DNA from: Saprospiraceae bacterium | GTDB taxonomy: Bacteria > Bacteroidota > Bacteroidia > Chitinophagales > Saprospiraceae | NCBI GenBank assembly: GCA_020631355.1 | Contig: JAHDHL010000046.1 | Span: 1 to 37,675 of the forward strand | Reading direction: 5' to 3' | DNA: 37,675 bases | Shown here: positions 8,937-18,237 of the stretch, piece by piece | Layout: each line of letters starts with the position of its first letter | Position numbering within the stretch: the stretch's first letter is position 1 | Translations under genes and position numbers: made by a program | The notes under the pieces: generated by a model | Database searches by the model: none | The model's input: the letters and a program-made list of their open reading frames with translations, nothing else | Told to the model about the DNA's origin: nothing

Positions 8937-11900
8937 ATGAATTCGAAGTATTTTCAAATAATACTATGGTCATTATGTATGGTAATTTTCCATACCACTT
9001 CACATGCCCAATTCACAGAAACATATTTCTCTGAGGAGAATAGCGAGTATAGTAATATCTTTCATTCATTTAATGATGATACGGGTATCTACTATTTTGG
9101 CCATAATTTACATGAAGACAACCTCAAGTGGTTTGTTAGGAAATTGGATTATGATGGAAATGTAATTTGGTCGTTGTATGACCCCATTCTGAATGAGGAT
9201 TATACCAGTTCGCTTAGGAATGCATTCCTATCCAAGGACGGTTATATTTATGCTGTTGAATTCGGAAAGGATTACGCAGGTGAGGATGATTACTATTTGA
9301 ATCTTCTGAAGATTGACCCGCTGAATGGTCAGATACTATATGAGCAGCTTTTAGCGACAGATAATCATCTATCCAATACACTTGAACTGAATAATGTTCA
9401 GTTAGGGGATCTTACCCCAGAGAAACTATTTATGAAATACGAAAGTAGTGAGTATGTAGTGGTGGATAAGGCTACGGGTAATGTCGATGCTACCGGGGAT
9501 TTGAATCATTATCAGTACAGTAACAGTAGTACTTATCATGCGTTCGTATCTGATTCCACACATTTGTTTGTAGCACATAATGATACCTTGGCCAAGAAGT
9601 CATGGAACGATTTGGACAATGACATTTGGAGTCTCAAGATTTCACCCTTTGATGTAGGTGTCAATTTCATAGCTTATGACAATGACACGGATGATTTGTA
9701 TTATTTCGTTGATGGAGGTAGCACACAGCCTCTGATTTATAAGATAGATAAGGCAAATGGAGGTGTGTATTGGTCTGTCGAATTGCAAGCAGGGTCCATC
9801 TATAGTCAGCATATTGAGGATTATATCATCAAGGAAAACCATATTACGATCATTTTGAGGCACGGAACGCTTTCTAATGATGATTTCCGACTTAAGGTAG
9901 TCAGGATGGATAAGCACACTGGTGACATCATTTGGGAACATGATAACCTACTGTTTTCGAGTAATACGAGTTCCTCAATTCATGTCAATGATGTGATTCT
10001 GGATGATAATGATGATGTCTATGTCACAGGATACCAAGGTATCGAAAATCAGAATCTGGTTAAGTTGAATGGTCAGAATGGAGCAGTAATCTGGCGGAAT
10101 GTTTATGATTCGGAAAATAATGAGGGAGGTAATGATGCATTTGTCCATATGACTCCGCAGGGAAACCTACTGACCATAGCTGATAATGCAAATGAGGGAA
10201 GCCTCAATTATACCGAACATTTGAGGATATTGAATCCTCTGAATGGTGATGAAATTTCTTACAGGAACTTGGGAGGATACTCCAAGTTGTCCTCAAGGAT
10301 TCTGGATTTGAGGGTACTTCCTAATGATGATTATATCATTGCTTACAGGAGTGGAAACGAACTGAGCATGATGAGAAAGGATGCTTTTGGTAATACCATA
10401 TGGGAGGTTAAGCCACCCGTAAATCGCATCATTGAGGATCTCAAAATGGAAATAGCCAATGATACGGCTTATCTATTCATGGGAACCACCACTAACTTTG
10501 AACCGCAGTATCAAAGATCTTCAGATCTGTCTATCATGAAAATGAACATAGCTGATGGAACCATGATGAATAGATTGACAAGTATTTATGTATCATCCGA
10601 TACAGGATTGGATTACATGACCAAGAATACTTTATACATTCCATCCATAAATAGATTATTCGCATTGATGACTACCGATGATGATGACTTTCTAATGAAA
10701 GTGAGTACTTATCATCCACCTAATGGAGGCCCTGGGAATATGTCAGGTCATGATATAGCTACTACATCTAGTTCAGGTATCAGTGCTTTCTTGGATTTAC
10801 CGGAAGAAACCACACCTGTTCTGATGCATCAGGCCCCGAATTCAGACTCGATTTTTGTAGTTTACAGGAATGCCGTCAGTGTATTCCATCCGGGTGGCGA
10901 ACCCAACTTCACTTATCATGGTGGTAATGTTTTTTACGGATCCAATCCATCTCTCGTTTCCAAATCTAGCCTCTCATTAGCGAATGGGAAAATATTGATT
11001 GGGGGAAATGGTTCTTGGAGCTTCCCGGATGGCATTTTGAAAACTTACAATCCATATACTTATGAGATAGAGGGTGGATGGACTTATTATGGAGGTGAAA
11101 TCATAGCAATGGAACCTGATATAAATCCTGACGAAGCTTACATCCTCTCGTCCAAGACTGATTCGACGGTCATTAGGAAAATCAACGTGAATACAGGAGC
11201 AGTGGTGTGGGAGACACTCGCATTTGAGAAAGAGAATAATACGATACTCATCCCTTATCACATGTTGTATAATCCGGTCATAGATAAATTGGCGATTATA
11301 GGACAACTCAAGGATGAGATGACAGATGAGACAAGGGTATTCATACAAATACTGGATGGCAACGGCACAGTATTAAGGCAAATCATTAGGCAGGGAACAA
11401 GCCCTTTAGGGAATTATTGTAATAAGGTGGATTATTTACCCTCAACGGGCGATTTCCTTTTTGGCGGAGCGATAACCCGTGAATATGAGGAATCAGATGC
11501 ATTCGTATTCGGTATGAGGGGAGATGCCTTAGAAGGGTCTTTCGTCGATGGTTTGGTCTTTAGGGATGTCAACGGAAATGGAATTAGGGATGTTGAGGAT
11601 TATAATGTTCAGATAGGCAAAATCAATAAGAATGACGAAACCATTTATATGCATACCGATGGGACATTCACAGAAGTTCTAACTGAAAATGAAACCCATG
11701 TATTCACATACGAACCAGAGGAGAATTGGCAGTTGGTTACCACTCCCGCTTCTTATACGATGATTACTCCGGTTATTTCCGATACACTATTGGTCTTCGG
11801 AATAGATGCGATTAATCCGGAAACTGCCTTGGAGGTATACATGGTATCTGAGCCTGTGATTTGTAATGAGGATTCCAGACTCAGTGTAATGGTAAAGAAT

Positions 11901-12896
11901 GTTGGGACAGAAATCGTAGACGGCCAGTTGGTACTAGATTATGCAAGCCCTTATACTTTTATGATGTCATCCGTTGCGCCGGATTCAACTTCGGGTTCCC
12001 AGCTACATTATGAATTGGATAGCATTTATCCGGGTAGTACGACTTATATCCATATCGACTTCAATAATCCGAATCAGGAATATGTAGGCGTGGTTTTCCC
12101 TTATTATGCTATGGTTGATTTCGAATCGGGAGGACAGATGAATTCCTCGGATTTCACATTGAACGAATTGTTATTATGTTCCTATGACCCGAATGACAAA
12201 CAGGTGGTCCCTGCCGGATTAGGTAATGAGGGTTACACGCTAATAGGGGAGAAGTTGCATTATACGATACGTTTTCAGAATACAGGTAACTACCCAGCTA
12301 GGGATGTGGTAATTACAGATGAGATTGATATGGATTTGGATTTGGAAACATTCCAACTCATTGGAGCAAGTCACCAACTGACGAATGTGAAGCAGGAGGG
12401 GAGATGGCTTACATTCGAATTCATAGACATTAACCTCCCGGATTCAGTCAATAATGAACCAGCATCACACGGATATGTCATGTTTACCTTAGAACACAAT
12501 TCAGATATAGATGATTACACCTTGGTTGAAAATACAGCTAATATTTATTTCGATCTGAATCCTGCTATTGTCACCAATACCACGAATAGTCTGATGGTTA
12601 TTGAATTTCCGACAACATCCCTTGATGAATGGGAGACAGATGTGAATGTGGAAATCGCACCAAATCCGAATAACGGACAATTCAATATGCATATCAATTC
12701 GGATAATTTTATAACAGGAAATTATACTGTTCATATTTTTGATGTCCAAGGAAGAAAAATGAAAGAGTACAGATTGGATGAATTTCAATCCACGAATACT
12801 TTCCGATTGTCGATAGAACAAAAGGGAGTATTTTGGTTGGAATTATTTGATGATAATAATGTATCCATTACTAGGGAAAAGATAATAGTCCATTAG
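8937..12896 (+). CDS. Secreted beta-propeller-like protein with T9SS sorting tail
   Basis: This is a 1,319-residue exported protein that starts 39 bases after the previous gene, so the two are probably cotranscribed. The signal peptide is MNSKYFQIILWSLCMVIFHT followed by TSHAQ. Residues about 25-860 contain repeated strands such as KIDKANGGVYWSVEL, RMDKHTGDIIWEHD and KLNGQNGAVIWRNV, the pattern of PQQ-like propeller blades. An SdrD B-like module at about 868-935 (DGLVFRDVNGNGIRDVEDY) is followed by the CSYDPNDK...DLNPAIVTNTT domain at about 1080-1220 and a T9SS type A tail (NVEIAPNPNNGQFNMHI). The last ~450 residues have the same module order as the preceding protein, pointing to a duplicated scaffold with different N-terminal heads. 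The propeller assignment is by repeat pattern only. Confidence 0.85.
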   Translation: MNSKYFQIILWSLCMVIFHTTSHAQFTETYFSEENSEYSNIFHSFNDDTGIYYFGHNLHEDNLKWFVRKLDYDGNVIWSLYDPILNEDYTSSLRNAFLSKDGYIYAVEFGKDYAGEDDYYLNLLKIDPLNGQILYEQLLATDNHLSNTLELNNVQLGDLTPEKLFMKYESSEYVVVDKATGNVDATGDLNHYQYSNSSTYHAFVSDSTHLFVAHNDTLAKKSWNDLDNDIWSLKISPFDVGVNFIAYDNDTDDLYYFVDGGSTQPLIYKIDKANGGVYWSVELQAGSIYSQHIEDYIIKENHITIILRHGTLSNDDFRLKVVRMDKHTGDIIWEHDNLLFSSNTSSSIHVNDVILDDNDDVYVTGYQGIENQNLVKLNGQNGAVIWRNVYDSENNEGGNDAFVHMTPQGNLLTIADNANEGSLNYTEHLRILNPLNGDEISYRNLGGYSKLSSRILDLRVLPNDDYIIAYRSGNELSMMRKDAFGNTIWEVKPPVNRIIEDLKMEIANDTAYLFMGTTTNFEPQYQRSSDLSIMKMNIADGTMMNRLTSIYVSSDTGLDYMTKNTLYIPSINRLFALMTTDDDDFLMKVSTYHPPNGGPGNMSGHDIATTSSSGISAFLDLPEETTPVLMHQAPNSDSIFVVYRNAVSVFHPGGEPNFTYHGGNVFYGSNPSLVSKSSLSLANGKILIGGNGSWSFPDGILKTYNPYTYEIEGGWTYYGGEIIAMEPDINPDEAYILSSKTDSTVIRKINVNTGAVVWETLAFEKENNTILIPYHMLYNPVIDKLAIIGQLKDEMTDETRVFIQILDGNGTVLRQIIRQGTSPLGNYCNKVDYLPSTGDFLFGGAITREYEESDAFVFGMRGDALEGSFVDGLVFRDVNGNGIRDVEDYNVQIGKINKNDETIYMHTDGTFTEVLTENETHVFTYEPEENWQLVTTPASYTMITPVISDTLLVFGIDAINPETALEVYMVSEPVICNEDSRLSVMVKNVGTEIVDGQLVLDYASPYTFMMSSVAPDSTSGSQLHYELDSIYPGSTTYIHIDFNNPNQEYVGVVFPYYAMVDFESGGQMNSSDFTLNELLLCSYDPNDKQVVPAGLGNEGYTLIGEKLHYTIRFQNTGNYPARDVVITDEIDMDLDLETFQLIGASHQLTNVKQEGRWLTFEFIDINLPDSVNNEPASHGYVMFTLEHNSDIDDYTLVENTANIYFDLNPAIVTNTTNSLMVIEFPTTSLDEWETDVNVEIAPNPNNGQFNMHINSDNFITGNYTVHIFDVQGRKMKEYRLDEFQSTNTFRLSIEQKGVFWLELFDDNNVSITREKIIVH

Positions 12897-12915
12897 GAAT
12901 ATTGAAATTGAATAT

Positions 12916-12954
12916 AAAAAAGGGATTATCTGAATTTCAGATAATCCCTTTTTT
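12916..12954 (+). terminator. Strong, possibly bidirectional terminator
   Basis: GGGATTATCTGAA and TTCAGATAATCCC form a 13-bp stem around a single central T, flanked by an A-run on the 5' side and TTTTTT on the 3' side. It closes the surface-protein operon. The A and T flanks make it symmetrical, so it could stop transcription from either direction. Confidence 0.92.
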
Positions 12955-13137
12955 ATATGAGGAAAGAGTATTTTATATAATGAATAACTGATAATATTAG
13001 ATATTTTTAGTGACTATAATTGTCATTTTTAATTAAAAAAATAATTTGCCTTTATTGTAAAATTTGAGTTGTAATTATTCGTTATAATTCCAGTATGTAT
13101 TTATGTTGCATCCCTGTTATGAATTAAATAATTTTAT

Positions 13138-13145
13138 TATATTTG
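13138..13145 (+). promoter_or_regulatory. Possible -7 box of the eCIS operon promoter
   Basis: TATATTTG matches TAnnTTTG, and a start near 13152 would give a leader of about 36 bases to the first eCIS gene. No good TTTG -33 box is seen at the usual distance; the best segment there reads CCTG. The particle operon may therefore depend on an activator or another sigma factor. The remainder of 12,957-13,187 is AT-rich with no other clear signal. Confidence 0.3.
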
Positions 13146-13187
13146 ATTTTGTAATAGCAATTAACAAAAAACACCTGAATAGACCAA

Positions 13188-13760
13188 ATGATTTATGAAT
13201 CCTTAAATACAATTAAGGAAGACCTCACGGATTTCTTGATTCAACTACCAGAGGAAGAACAAGCTTTTACAGTAGTTGAGGATAATATCGCTTTCCATGA
13301 TTCGAAAGGCTTCGATAATGACATTGTCCTTAGTGTCATTCGAGTGGAAGAAGAAGCCACGGTAAAAAATTCACATCATTATAAAATTCAGGGAGCTAAG
13401 ACGGTTTATCAGAATGCACCTGTTTGGGTCAATTTGTATGTATTGTTCAGTTTTGTTTCAACCAATTATGGTTTGGCACTAAAGAACATGGCTAATGTTG
13501 TTCGTTTCTTTCAATCCAAAAGAATGTTCAATGCCTCTAATACACCCAAGCATAATGAGAATTTACCCATGCATTTTCAATTGAATATAGATTTGTATTC
13601 TCCCTCATTCGATATGGCCAACCAGATTTGGGGCACATTGGGTGGGAGACAATTTCCATTTGTTATGTACAAGGTAAGGATGGCCTCGTTGGAAAGGAAT
13701 CAGGTCAAGGAAGTTCGTCCGTTGATTACATCAGTGGAGGGTAATTCGAATAATTTATAA
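13188..13760 (+). CDS. eCIS tube terminator, DUF4255/Pvc16 N-terminal family (Afp16-like)
   Basis: This 190-residue protein is the first gene of the contractile injection system. The whole length fits the DUF4255/Pvc16 N-terminal family: an N-terminal helix MIYESLNTIKEDLTDFLIQL, a central strand segment APVWVNLYVLFSFVSTNYG, and the C-terminal part FDMANQIWGTLGGRQFPFVMYK. In Afp and PVC particles the homologue caps the distal end of the tube and sheath and helps fix their length. Its place ahead of the sheath and tube genes is common in Bacteroidota eCIS clusters. It is cytoplasmic, with no signal peptide or membrane segment. A 300-base gap separates it from the next gene. Confidence 0.88.
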   Translation: MIYESLNTIKEDLTDFLIQLPEEEQAFTVVEDNIAFHDSKGFDNDIVLSVIRVEEEATVKNSHHYKIQGAKTVYQNAPVWVNLYVLFSFVSTNYGLALKNMANVVRFFQSKRMFNASNTPKHNENLPMHFQLNIDLYSPSFDMANQIWGTLGGRQFPFVMYKVRMASLERNQVKEVRPLITSVEGNSNNL

Positions 13761-14060
13761 AAGAATATAAATACTGGATACTCAAAAAATAAAAAGCAGT
13801 CCGTTACCTTTTTTGACTGCTTGGTGAATTAAACTAATCGTATAGAGAACGATTGGAACAGTTTTATTTAAGAGTGATTTTCCCTGTTCGGGGAATTGAG
13901 TGGGCAAATTAAGTCGGGTTTTATTATTGTCTGGATGGGCGTTCAGATAATATATCTTTTGAATTATTCAATCGCGAATAGTTCAGGGTGAAATATTTTA
14001 TTAAATAATACAATCGGTATTATTTATAACACTATTGTAATGCAAAAAATGAAATAAAAA
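13761..14060. other. 300-base non-coding gap with two hairpins
   Basis: No ORF is supported here. AAGCAGTC (13794-13801) and GACTGCTT (13815-13822) form an 8-bp stem with a 13-base loop. Read on the minus strand it is followed by a T-rich run, so it looks like a minus-strand terminator, although no minus-strand gene ends here. A second stem, AATCGT (13836-13841) with ACGATT (13849-13854), has a 7-base loop. The remainder is AT-rich. It may hold a promoter for the sheath and tube genes or an RNA control element. Confidence 0.4.
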
Positions 14061-15386
14061 TTGGGTTTTTCAAGAACATATAAACCATTATTGGAAGTAA
14101 GAATTATTCATGATTTCTTCTTGAATAAAAGACTTGTCCATTTTCTTGAATTAGAAAAGGATAAGATGGATTTGATTTTATCGAATTATAATATATGGGA
14201 TTGGATGGAAATAGTTCCGTGTGAAAAAACCAAGATAATTCTGCAGAATCATAAGGCTGTCATGAGAAAAACCCATATGGGATATGTAGTCTATATATTA
14301 TCAGTGGATGGTTCTTCATCCGGAAAATACAAACCGTATCTTCCTTTTTCGGATAATCAGAAACTGAATTTTAATGTCAGGATAAAAGACAATCTATTTA
14401 CGAATTATACCAATATTCCAATACATAATCAGGGACAGGAAATACTGTACTACGGAAATGGTAATAAGGTCAATTCAGACTTTCCATATTTATCCGAGAA
14501 GATAGTAGGTTACACGAAGTTTAAGAATAATCTCAGTGGAGAGTTCGAGGTAGGGACATTGGTAAGGAAAAGCAATGTCATATATGAAGCCAGGAAAAAG
14601 AGTTCCATTGTTAATCTGAATGACAACACTGTATGGCGGAAAATCCAACCTGATAAGGCAAATTTCTCTAATGGTAATGCATATGCCGTAGGAGATGTGG
14701 TTTCTACGAATAATAAAAGGAGATTCTATAAGGCCATCGTTGATTTGTCATCCGGAGCAACCAATGTACCTGCTTCTGCTAGTGACGAATGGGAATTGAT
14801 AGGAAAATTACCCATCAGCTATACATCCGTAGATGACGTTACTTCCCTTTATCCCTTGCGGTTCAGATATAAGGCTACGAATCCGTCCATAAAGGATATG
14901 GATTTATCCTTCACCGTAACGGATTTGGATGGCAATATGGTGACTGATGCAATATTCGAAGTTGATGACAATGGGGAGGGATTACTGGATGTCAGTCCGC
15001 TACAATCCGGTTTGTATACCATAACCATCACGGATGGTTCGTCATATAATGATACCGTTACCGGATATTTTTCGGATGCTCATCCAAAGGATAACACAGT
15101 AGCGGCTATCGAGTTGTACCTGAATCCCACTGCTACCAATTATAGGTTGGTGGAATCCGGCAACCTCACGAATCCGGTCTATGAAATACACTTTCTCAAT
15201 CGATACACCAATTGGAAGTATATCGACTCTGAAAGTCAGGTCATACTCAAGGAGGAATCCTTGACATTACCCATTACCCGTTTCGGTTATCTTGATATAT
15301 CCCATGACGGAGATCAACTTCCTAATCCTGATGCGGGTATGATTATACCAGACACGAATAAGATTTACTCAGAAATATATTTGTAA
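14061..15386 (+). CDS. eCIS-associated protein with two possible carbohydrate-binding modules
   Basis: This is a 441-residue protein of unknown role, 20 bases upstream of the sheath gene and in the same operon. A TAA lies two codons upstream and no suitable ATG is near, so translation probably starts at the TTG at 14061. The N-terminus (GFSRTYKPLLEVRIIHDFFL) looks conserved rather than signal-like. Two short segments resemble chitin-binding CBM5/12 folds: residues about 161-195 (FEVGTLVRKSNVIYEARKK) and 208-249 (YAVGDVVSTNNKRRFYKA, ending DEWELIG). A beta-sandwich-like part follows at about 265-330 (LRFRYKATNPSIKD, LYTITITDG). It could be a particle decoration, a receptor-binding part or a cap adaptor. 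The domain calls rest on pattern only. Confidence 0.6.
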   Translation: MGFSRTYKPLLEVRIIHDFFLNKRLVHFLELEKDKMDLILSNYNIWDWMEIVPCEKTKIILQNHKAVMRKTHMGYVVYILSVDGSSSGKYKPYLPFSDNQKLNFNVRIKDNLFTNYTNIPIHNQGQEILYYGNGNKVNSDFPYLSEKIVGYTKFKNNLSGEFEVGTLVRKSNVIYEARKKSSIVNLNDNTVWRKIQPDKANFSNGNAYAVGDVVSTNNKRRFYKAIVDLSSGATNVPASASDEWELIGKLPISYTSVDDVTSLYPLRFRYKATNPSIKDMDLSFTVTDLDGNMVTDAIFEVDDNGEGLLDVSPLQSGLYTITITDGSSYNDTVTGYFSDAHPKDNTVAAIELYLNPTATNYRLVESGNLTNPVYEIHFLNRYTNWKYIDSESQVILKEESLTLPITRFGYLDISHDGDQLPNPDAGMIIPDTNKIYSEIYL

Positions 15387-15406
15387 ACCATTTTATCATA
15401 TAGTCT

Positions 15407-17104
15407 ATGAATTATAAAACTCCCGGGGTGTATATAGAAGAAATTTCAAAATTTCCACCCTCTGTCGCTCAAGTTGAGACCGCTATACCGGTCTTTATAG
15501 GCTTTACAGAAAAAGCAAAGAAACAGTCAGACGATGATTTATACATGGAACCGACCCGTATAACATCATTGCTGGAATATGAGGAACATTTCGGCAAAGC
15601 GAATAATGAAACAAATATTCAGGTTACCATCAAAGATGAGGTGGATACGGATGGAACACTCCTTTCAAGGGAAATGAAAGCGGATTTCAATTCTTCGCCT
15701 AGTACCAGACACTACATGTATTATGCCATGCAGATGTATTTTGCGAATGGTGGTGGTCCCTGTTATATCATTGCATTGAATAATTATGCAGGTAATGCAT
15801 CTAATTCAGGACTATATACGGATGCCTTGGCCAAAGCGGCAAAAGTGGATGAAATTACCTTGTTCGTATTTCCGGATGCCATCAAACAGACCCCCACGAA
15901 CTACAAGACCATCATAGATGCTGCCCTCCAACAATGTGCTGACCTACAGGACAGGTTCGTCATCATGGATGCTGTTGATTATCTTGTAACTGGAAATGTC
16001 TTTAATGACATGACCGATATTAGGAACACACTTGTAGGCAATGATAACCTTAAATATGGTGCAGCCTATTATCCATATCTGAATACGGTACTTCCTTATA
16101 CATATCAGGATGCAGGAGTGAATATCGTACATACTGCAGCTTCGGGAACCTTACCGCAGGATTATTCAGGTACGCTTGATGCTCTGAATAATGCACCAAC
16201 GATAACATTCAACATCATTTCCTTGACCAAAGCTGATGTTGATGCCATGGTCACGGCTGTAACGGCAGACCCCACAGCTACACATGACTACGACTTTGAT
16301 GGTGATTCCACTGATGAAACGTTCAATTTGCATTATGACAGCAGTACCAAGATCCTGACAATGGAATTTGCAGATGCAACAAGGAAAGTTGTAATCGCCG
16401 TAAGGAATTATGATGCCTCATCCTCATCCGATTATGATGCAGGACTAACCTTGGTCGCGGACCTCAATCCCAAGTATAACAACACATTGTACAATGCCAT
16501 CAAGCAGGAAATCCAAAAACTGACCGTCAGAATGGCTCCAAGTAGTACGATGGCAGGCATATATGCCAGTGTGGATAGCAGTAGGGGAGTTTGGAAGTCA
16601 CCTGCGAATGTTTCCGTAAGGTATGTTAAGGGACCGGATGTAACGGTTTCTAGTGCCGAACAGCAAGGAATGAATGTGGATACATCGGGTAAGTCCGTCA
16701 ACGCCATCAGGGCATTTACAGGCAAGGGAACGCTTGTATGGGGTGCCAGAACCTTGGCAGGTAATGATAACGAATGGAGATACATCTCCGTCAGAAGATT
16801 CTTCAATATGGTTGAGGAATCCATTAAGAAAGCTACCGAAAGATTCGTTTTCGAAAGCAATGATGCTGTGACCTGGCTTCAGGTTAAGGTGATGATTGAG
16901 AATTTCCTCACATTACAATGGAGAGCAGGTGCACTACAGGGAGTCAAGCCGGAACATGCCTTTTATGTTAAGGTTGGCCTAGGGGAAACCATGACTGCCG
17001 ATGATATCCTCAATGGTCGGATGATCGTCGAAATGGGTATGGCTGTGGTAAGACCTGCCGAGTTCATTATCCTTAGGTTCTCCCATAAGTTGGCAGAGTC
17101 CTAA
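15407..17104 (+). CDS. eCIS contractile sheath protein
   Basis: This 565-residue protein forms the contractile sheath around the tube and drives it into the target on contraction. The N-terminus MNYKTPGVYIEEISKFPPSV is the hallmark of phage-tail and Afp2/3/4-type sheath proteins. The C-terminal part (ISVRRFFNMVEESIKKATE, TLQWRAGALQGVKPEHAFYV, VRPAEFIILRFSH) is the conserved core that links neighbouring subunits. Residues about 262-352 appear to be an inserted domain with an acidic loop DYDFDGDSTDE at 294-304. Only one sheath gene is present, whereas Afp and PVC carry three, so the sheath is probably a homopolymer. Tube genes follow at once. Confidence 0.95.
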   Translation: MNYKTPGVYIEEISKFPPSVAQVETAIPVFIGFTEKAKKQSDDDLYMEPTRITSLLEYEEHFGKANNETNIQVTIKDEVDTDGTLLSREMKADFNSSPSTRHYMYYAMQMYFANGGGPCYIIALNNYAGNASNSGLYTDALAKAAKVDEITLFVFPDAIKQTPTNYKTIIDAALQQCADLQDRFVIMDAVDYLVTGNVFNDMTDIRNTLVGNDNLKYGAAYYPYLNTVLPYTYQDAGVNIVHTAASGTLPQDYSGTLDALNNAPTITFNIISLTKADVDAMVTAVTADPTATHDYDFDGDSTDETFNLHYDSSTKILTMEFADATRKVVIAVRNYDASSSSDYDAGLTLVADLNPKYNNTLYNAIKQEIQKLTVRMAPSSTMAGIYASVDSSRGVWKSPANVSVRYVKGPDVTVSSAEQQGMNVDTSGKSVNAIRAFTGKGTLVWGARTLAGNDNEWRYISVRRFFNMVEESIKKATERFVFESNDAVTWLQVKVMIENFLTLQWRAGALQGVKPEHAFYVKVGLGETMTADDILNGRMIVEMGMAVVRPAEFIILRFSHKLAES

Positions 17105-17146
17105 TTCACCCCATTCCTTTTTAATTATTAAAACAATGCAAGTAAA

Positions 17147-17575
17147 ATGAGTGCATACCCACTACCTAAATACGCATTCCTAGTCAAATGGAATGATACC
17201 CAAATCGGCTTCTCCGAAGTGGCTGGTTTGAATATGGAAATAGAGTTGATAGAATATAGAATAGGCGATTCACCGGAACATGCTTCCGTGAAATTCCCGG
17301 GTAGACCTAAATATGGAAACATCACCATGAAGAGAGGGACCTTTGCGAATGCAACAGAATTCTATGATTGGATGGGTGAGATTCAGTTGAATGAGGTTAC
17401 CAGAAGGGACATTACCATAAGTCTCTTGGATGCTTCAGGAAATCCTGCTGTAACATGGAAAGCAATGGGTGCATTTCCGGTTAAGATTGAGGCAACTGAT
17501 TTCAAATCTGATGGGAATGAAGTCGCAATTGAGAGTATCGAAATTGCAATCGAGAAACTAGAAATCGTCCAATAA
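17147..17575 (+). CDS. eCIS inner tube protein 1 (gp19/Hcp-like, Afp1-like)
   Basis: This 142-residue protein belongs to the T4 gp19-like tail tube family; hexameric rings stack to form the tube inside the sheath. Recognisable segments are YPLPKYAFLVKWNDTQIGFS, VAGLNMEIELIEYR, MKRGTF and the C-terminal VAIESIEIAIEKLEIV. Length is typical. The gene lies 42 bases after the sheath stop and 7 bases before a second tube gene of the same family. By analogy with Afp1/Afp5, one paralogue forms the bulk of the tube and the other the ring next to the spike. This first gene is the more likely main tube subunit, an inference from order. Confidence 0.93.
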   Translation: MSAYPLPKYAFLVKWNDTQIGFSEVAGLNMEIELIEYRIGDSPEHASVKFPGRPKYGNITMKRGTFANATEFYDWMGEIQLNEVTRRDITISLLDASGNPAVTWKAMGAFPVKIEATDFKSDGNEVAIESIEIAIEKLEIVQ

Positions 17576-17582
17576 TCGAATT

Positions 17583-18017
17583 ATGGCATCGAATTCATAT
17601 CCTTTTACCAGTTATTATTTCAAGGTGACTTTCGATGGTTCTGAAGCCATCAGTTTCCAGTCTGTAAAAGGCTTGGAGGTAACGCTTGAGACAGAGGATT
17701 TTCTCGCAGGAGGAGAGAATCGCTTTACTTATAAATTACCGAAACAGGCCTCTTATAGTAACCTTGTGCTGACCAGGGGATGGATGAATGATATGGAAAT
17801 CATTAATTGGTGCAAGGATGCTTTCTATAATCAGAAGATTGAGTTAAAGGACATTACTGTTTCCTTGATGCAAAATGAGGAGACACCCATTTCTACATGG
17901 AAAGTAGTCAATGCTTTTCCTAAGAAATGGACCATGTCCGAATTCAATGCACAGAACAATGCGATTGCCATAGAATCCATCGAATTACAATACCAATATT
18001 TCGAATTTGTCGAATAG
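17583..18017 (+). CDS. eCIS inner tube protein 2 (Afp5-like)
   Basis: This 144-residue paralogue of the preceding tube protein has the same layout: YPFTSYYFKVTFDGSEAISF, VKGLEVTLETEDF, LTRGW and the ending IAIESIELQYQYFEFV. It starts 7 bases after the first tube gene, probably by coupled translation. In characterised eCIS particles a second or third tube homologue joins the tube to the spike hub, so an adaptor-ring role is likely. The divergence between the two indicates separate roles rather than a recent duplication. Confidence 0.92.
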   Translation: MASNSYPFTSYYFKVTFDGSEAISFQSVKGLEVTLETEDFLAGGENRFTYKLPKQASYSNLVLTRGWMNDMEIINWCKDAFYNQKIELKDITVSLMQNEETPISTWKVVNAFPKKWTMSEFNAQNNAIAIESIELQYQYFEFVE

Positions 18018-18073
18018 CAATAGGATTTGTAATCCTTCGGATATACAGTACATGTAATTCTAAATTCCATCAT

Positions 18074-18232
18074 ATGCCCATTGAAATCAGAGAACTTCAC
18101 ATTAAGGTCAACGTGAATAACGCACAATCCTCCCAGAAAAAGAGTAAGGATGGTGCCGTGGACAAGGAGATAATCATAGCAGAATGTGTCGAACAAATTA
18201 TGGAAATGCTCAAGGAGAATAAATCGAGATAA
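18074..18232 (+). CDS. DUF5908 small protein of the eCIS cluster
   Basis: This is a 52-residue protein. I place the ATG at 18074 because MPIEIRELHIKVNV is the characteristic beginning of DUF5908 proteins, which occur between tube and LysM genes in Bacteroidota eCIS clusters. A longer reading of the frame from 17,927 would overlap the tube gene and read nonsense. The body is charged (QKKSKDG) and the C-terminus is a predicted helix (ECVEQIMEMLKENK). It has the position of Afp6 in the Afp cluster. Its role in assembly is unknown. Its stop is 5 bases before the next ATG. Confidence 0.82.
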   Translation: MPIEIRELHIKVNVNNAQSSQKKSKDGAVDKEIIIAECVEQIMEMLKENKSR

Positions 18233-18237
18233 ATCAG

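Noticed and set aside
13794-13822. Plus-strand terminator after the DUF4255 gene
   Set aside because: The stem is not followed by a T-run on the plus strand (next bases are GGTGAATTAAAC), so it does not fit an intrinsic terminator in the operon's direction.
17927-18073. N-terminal extension of the DUF5908 protein
   Set aside because: The longer frame overlaps the tube gene and encodes sequence unlike the family; the conserved family start MPIEIREL begins at 18074.
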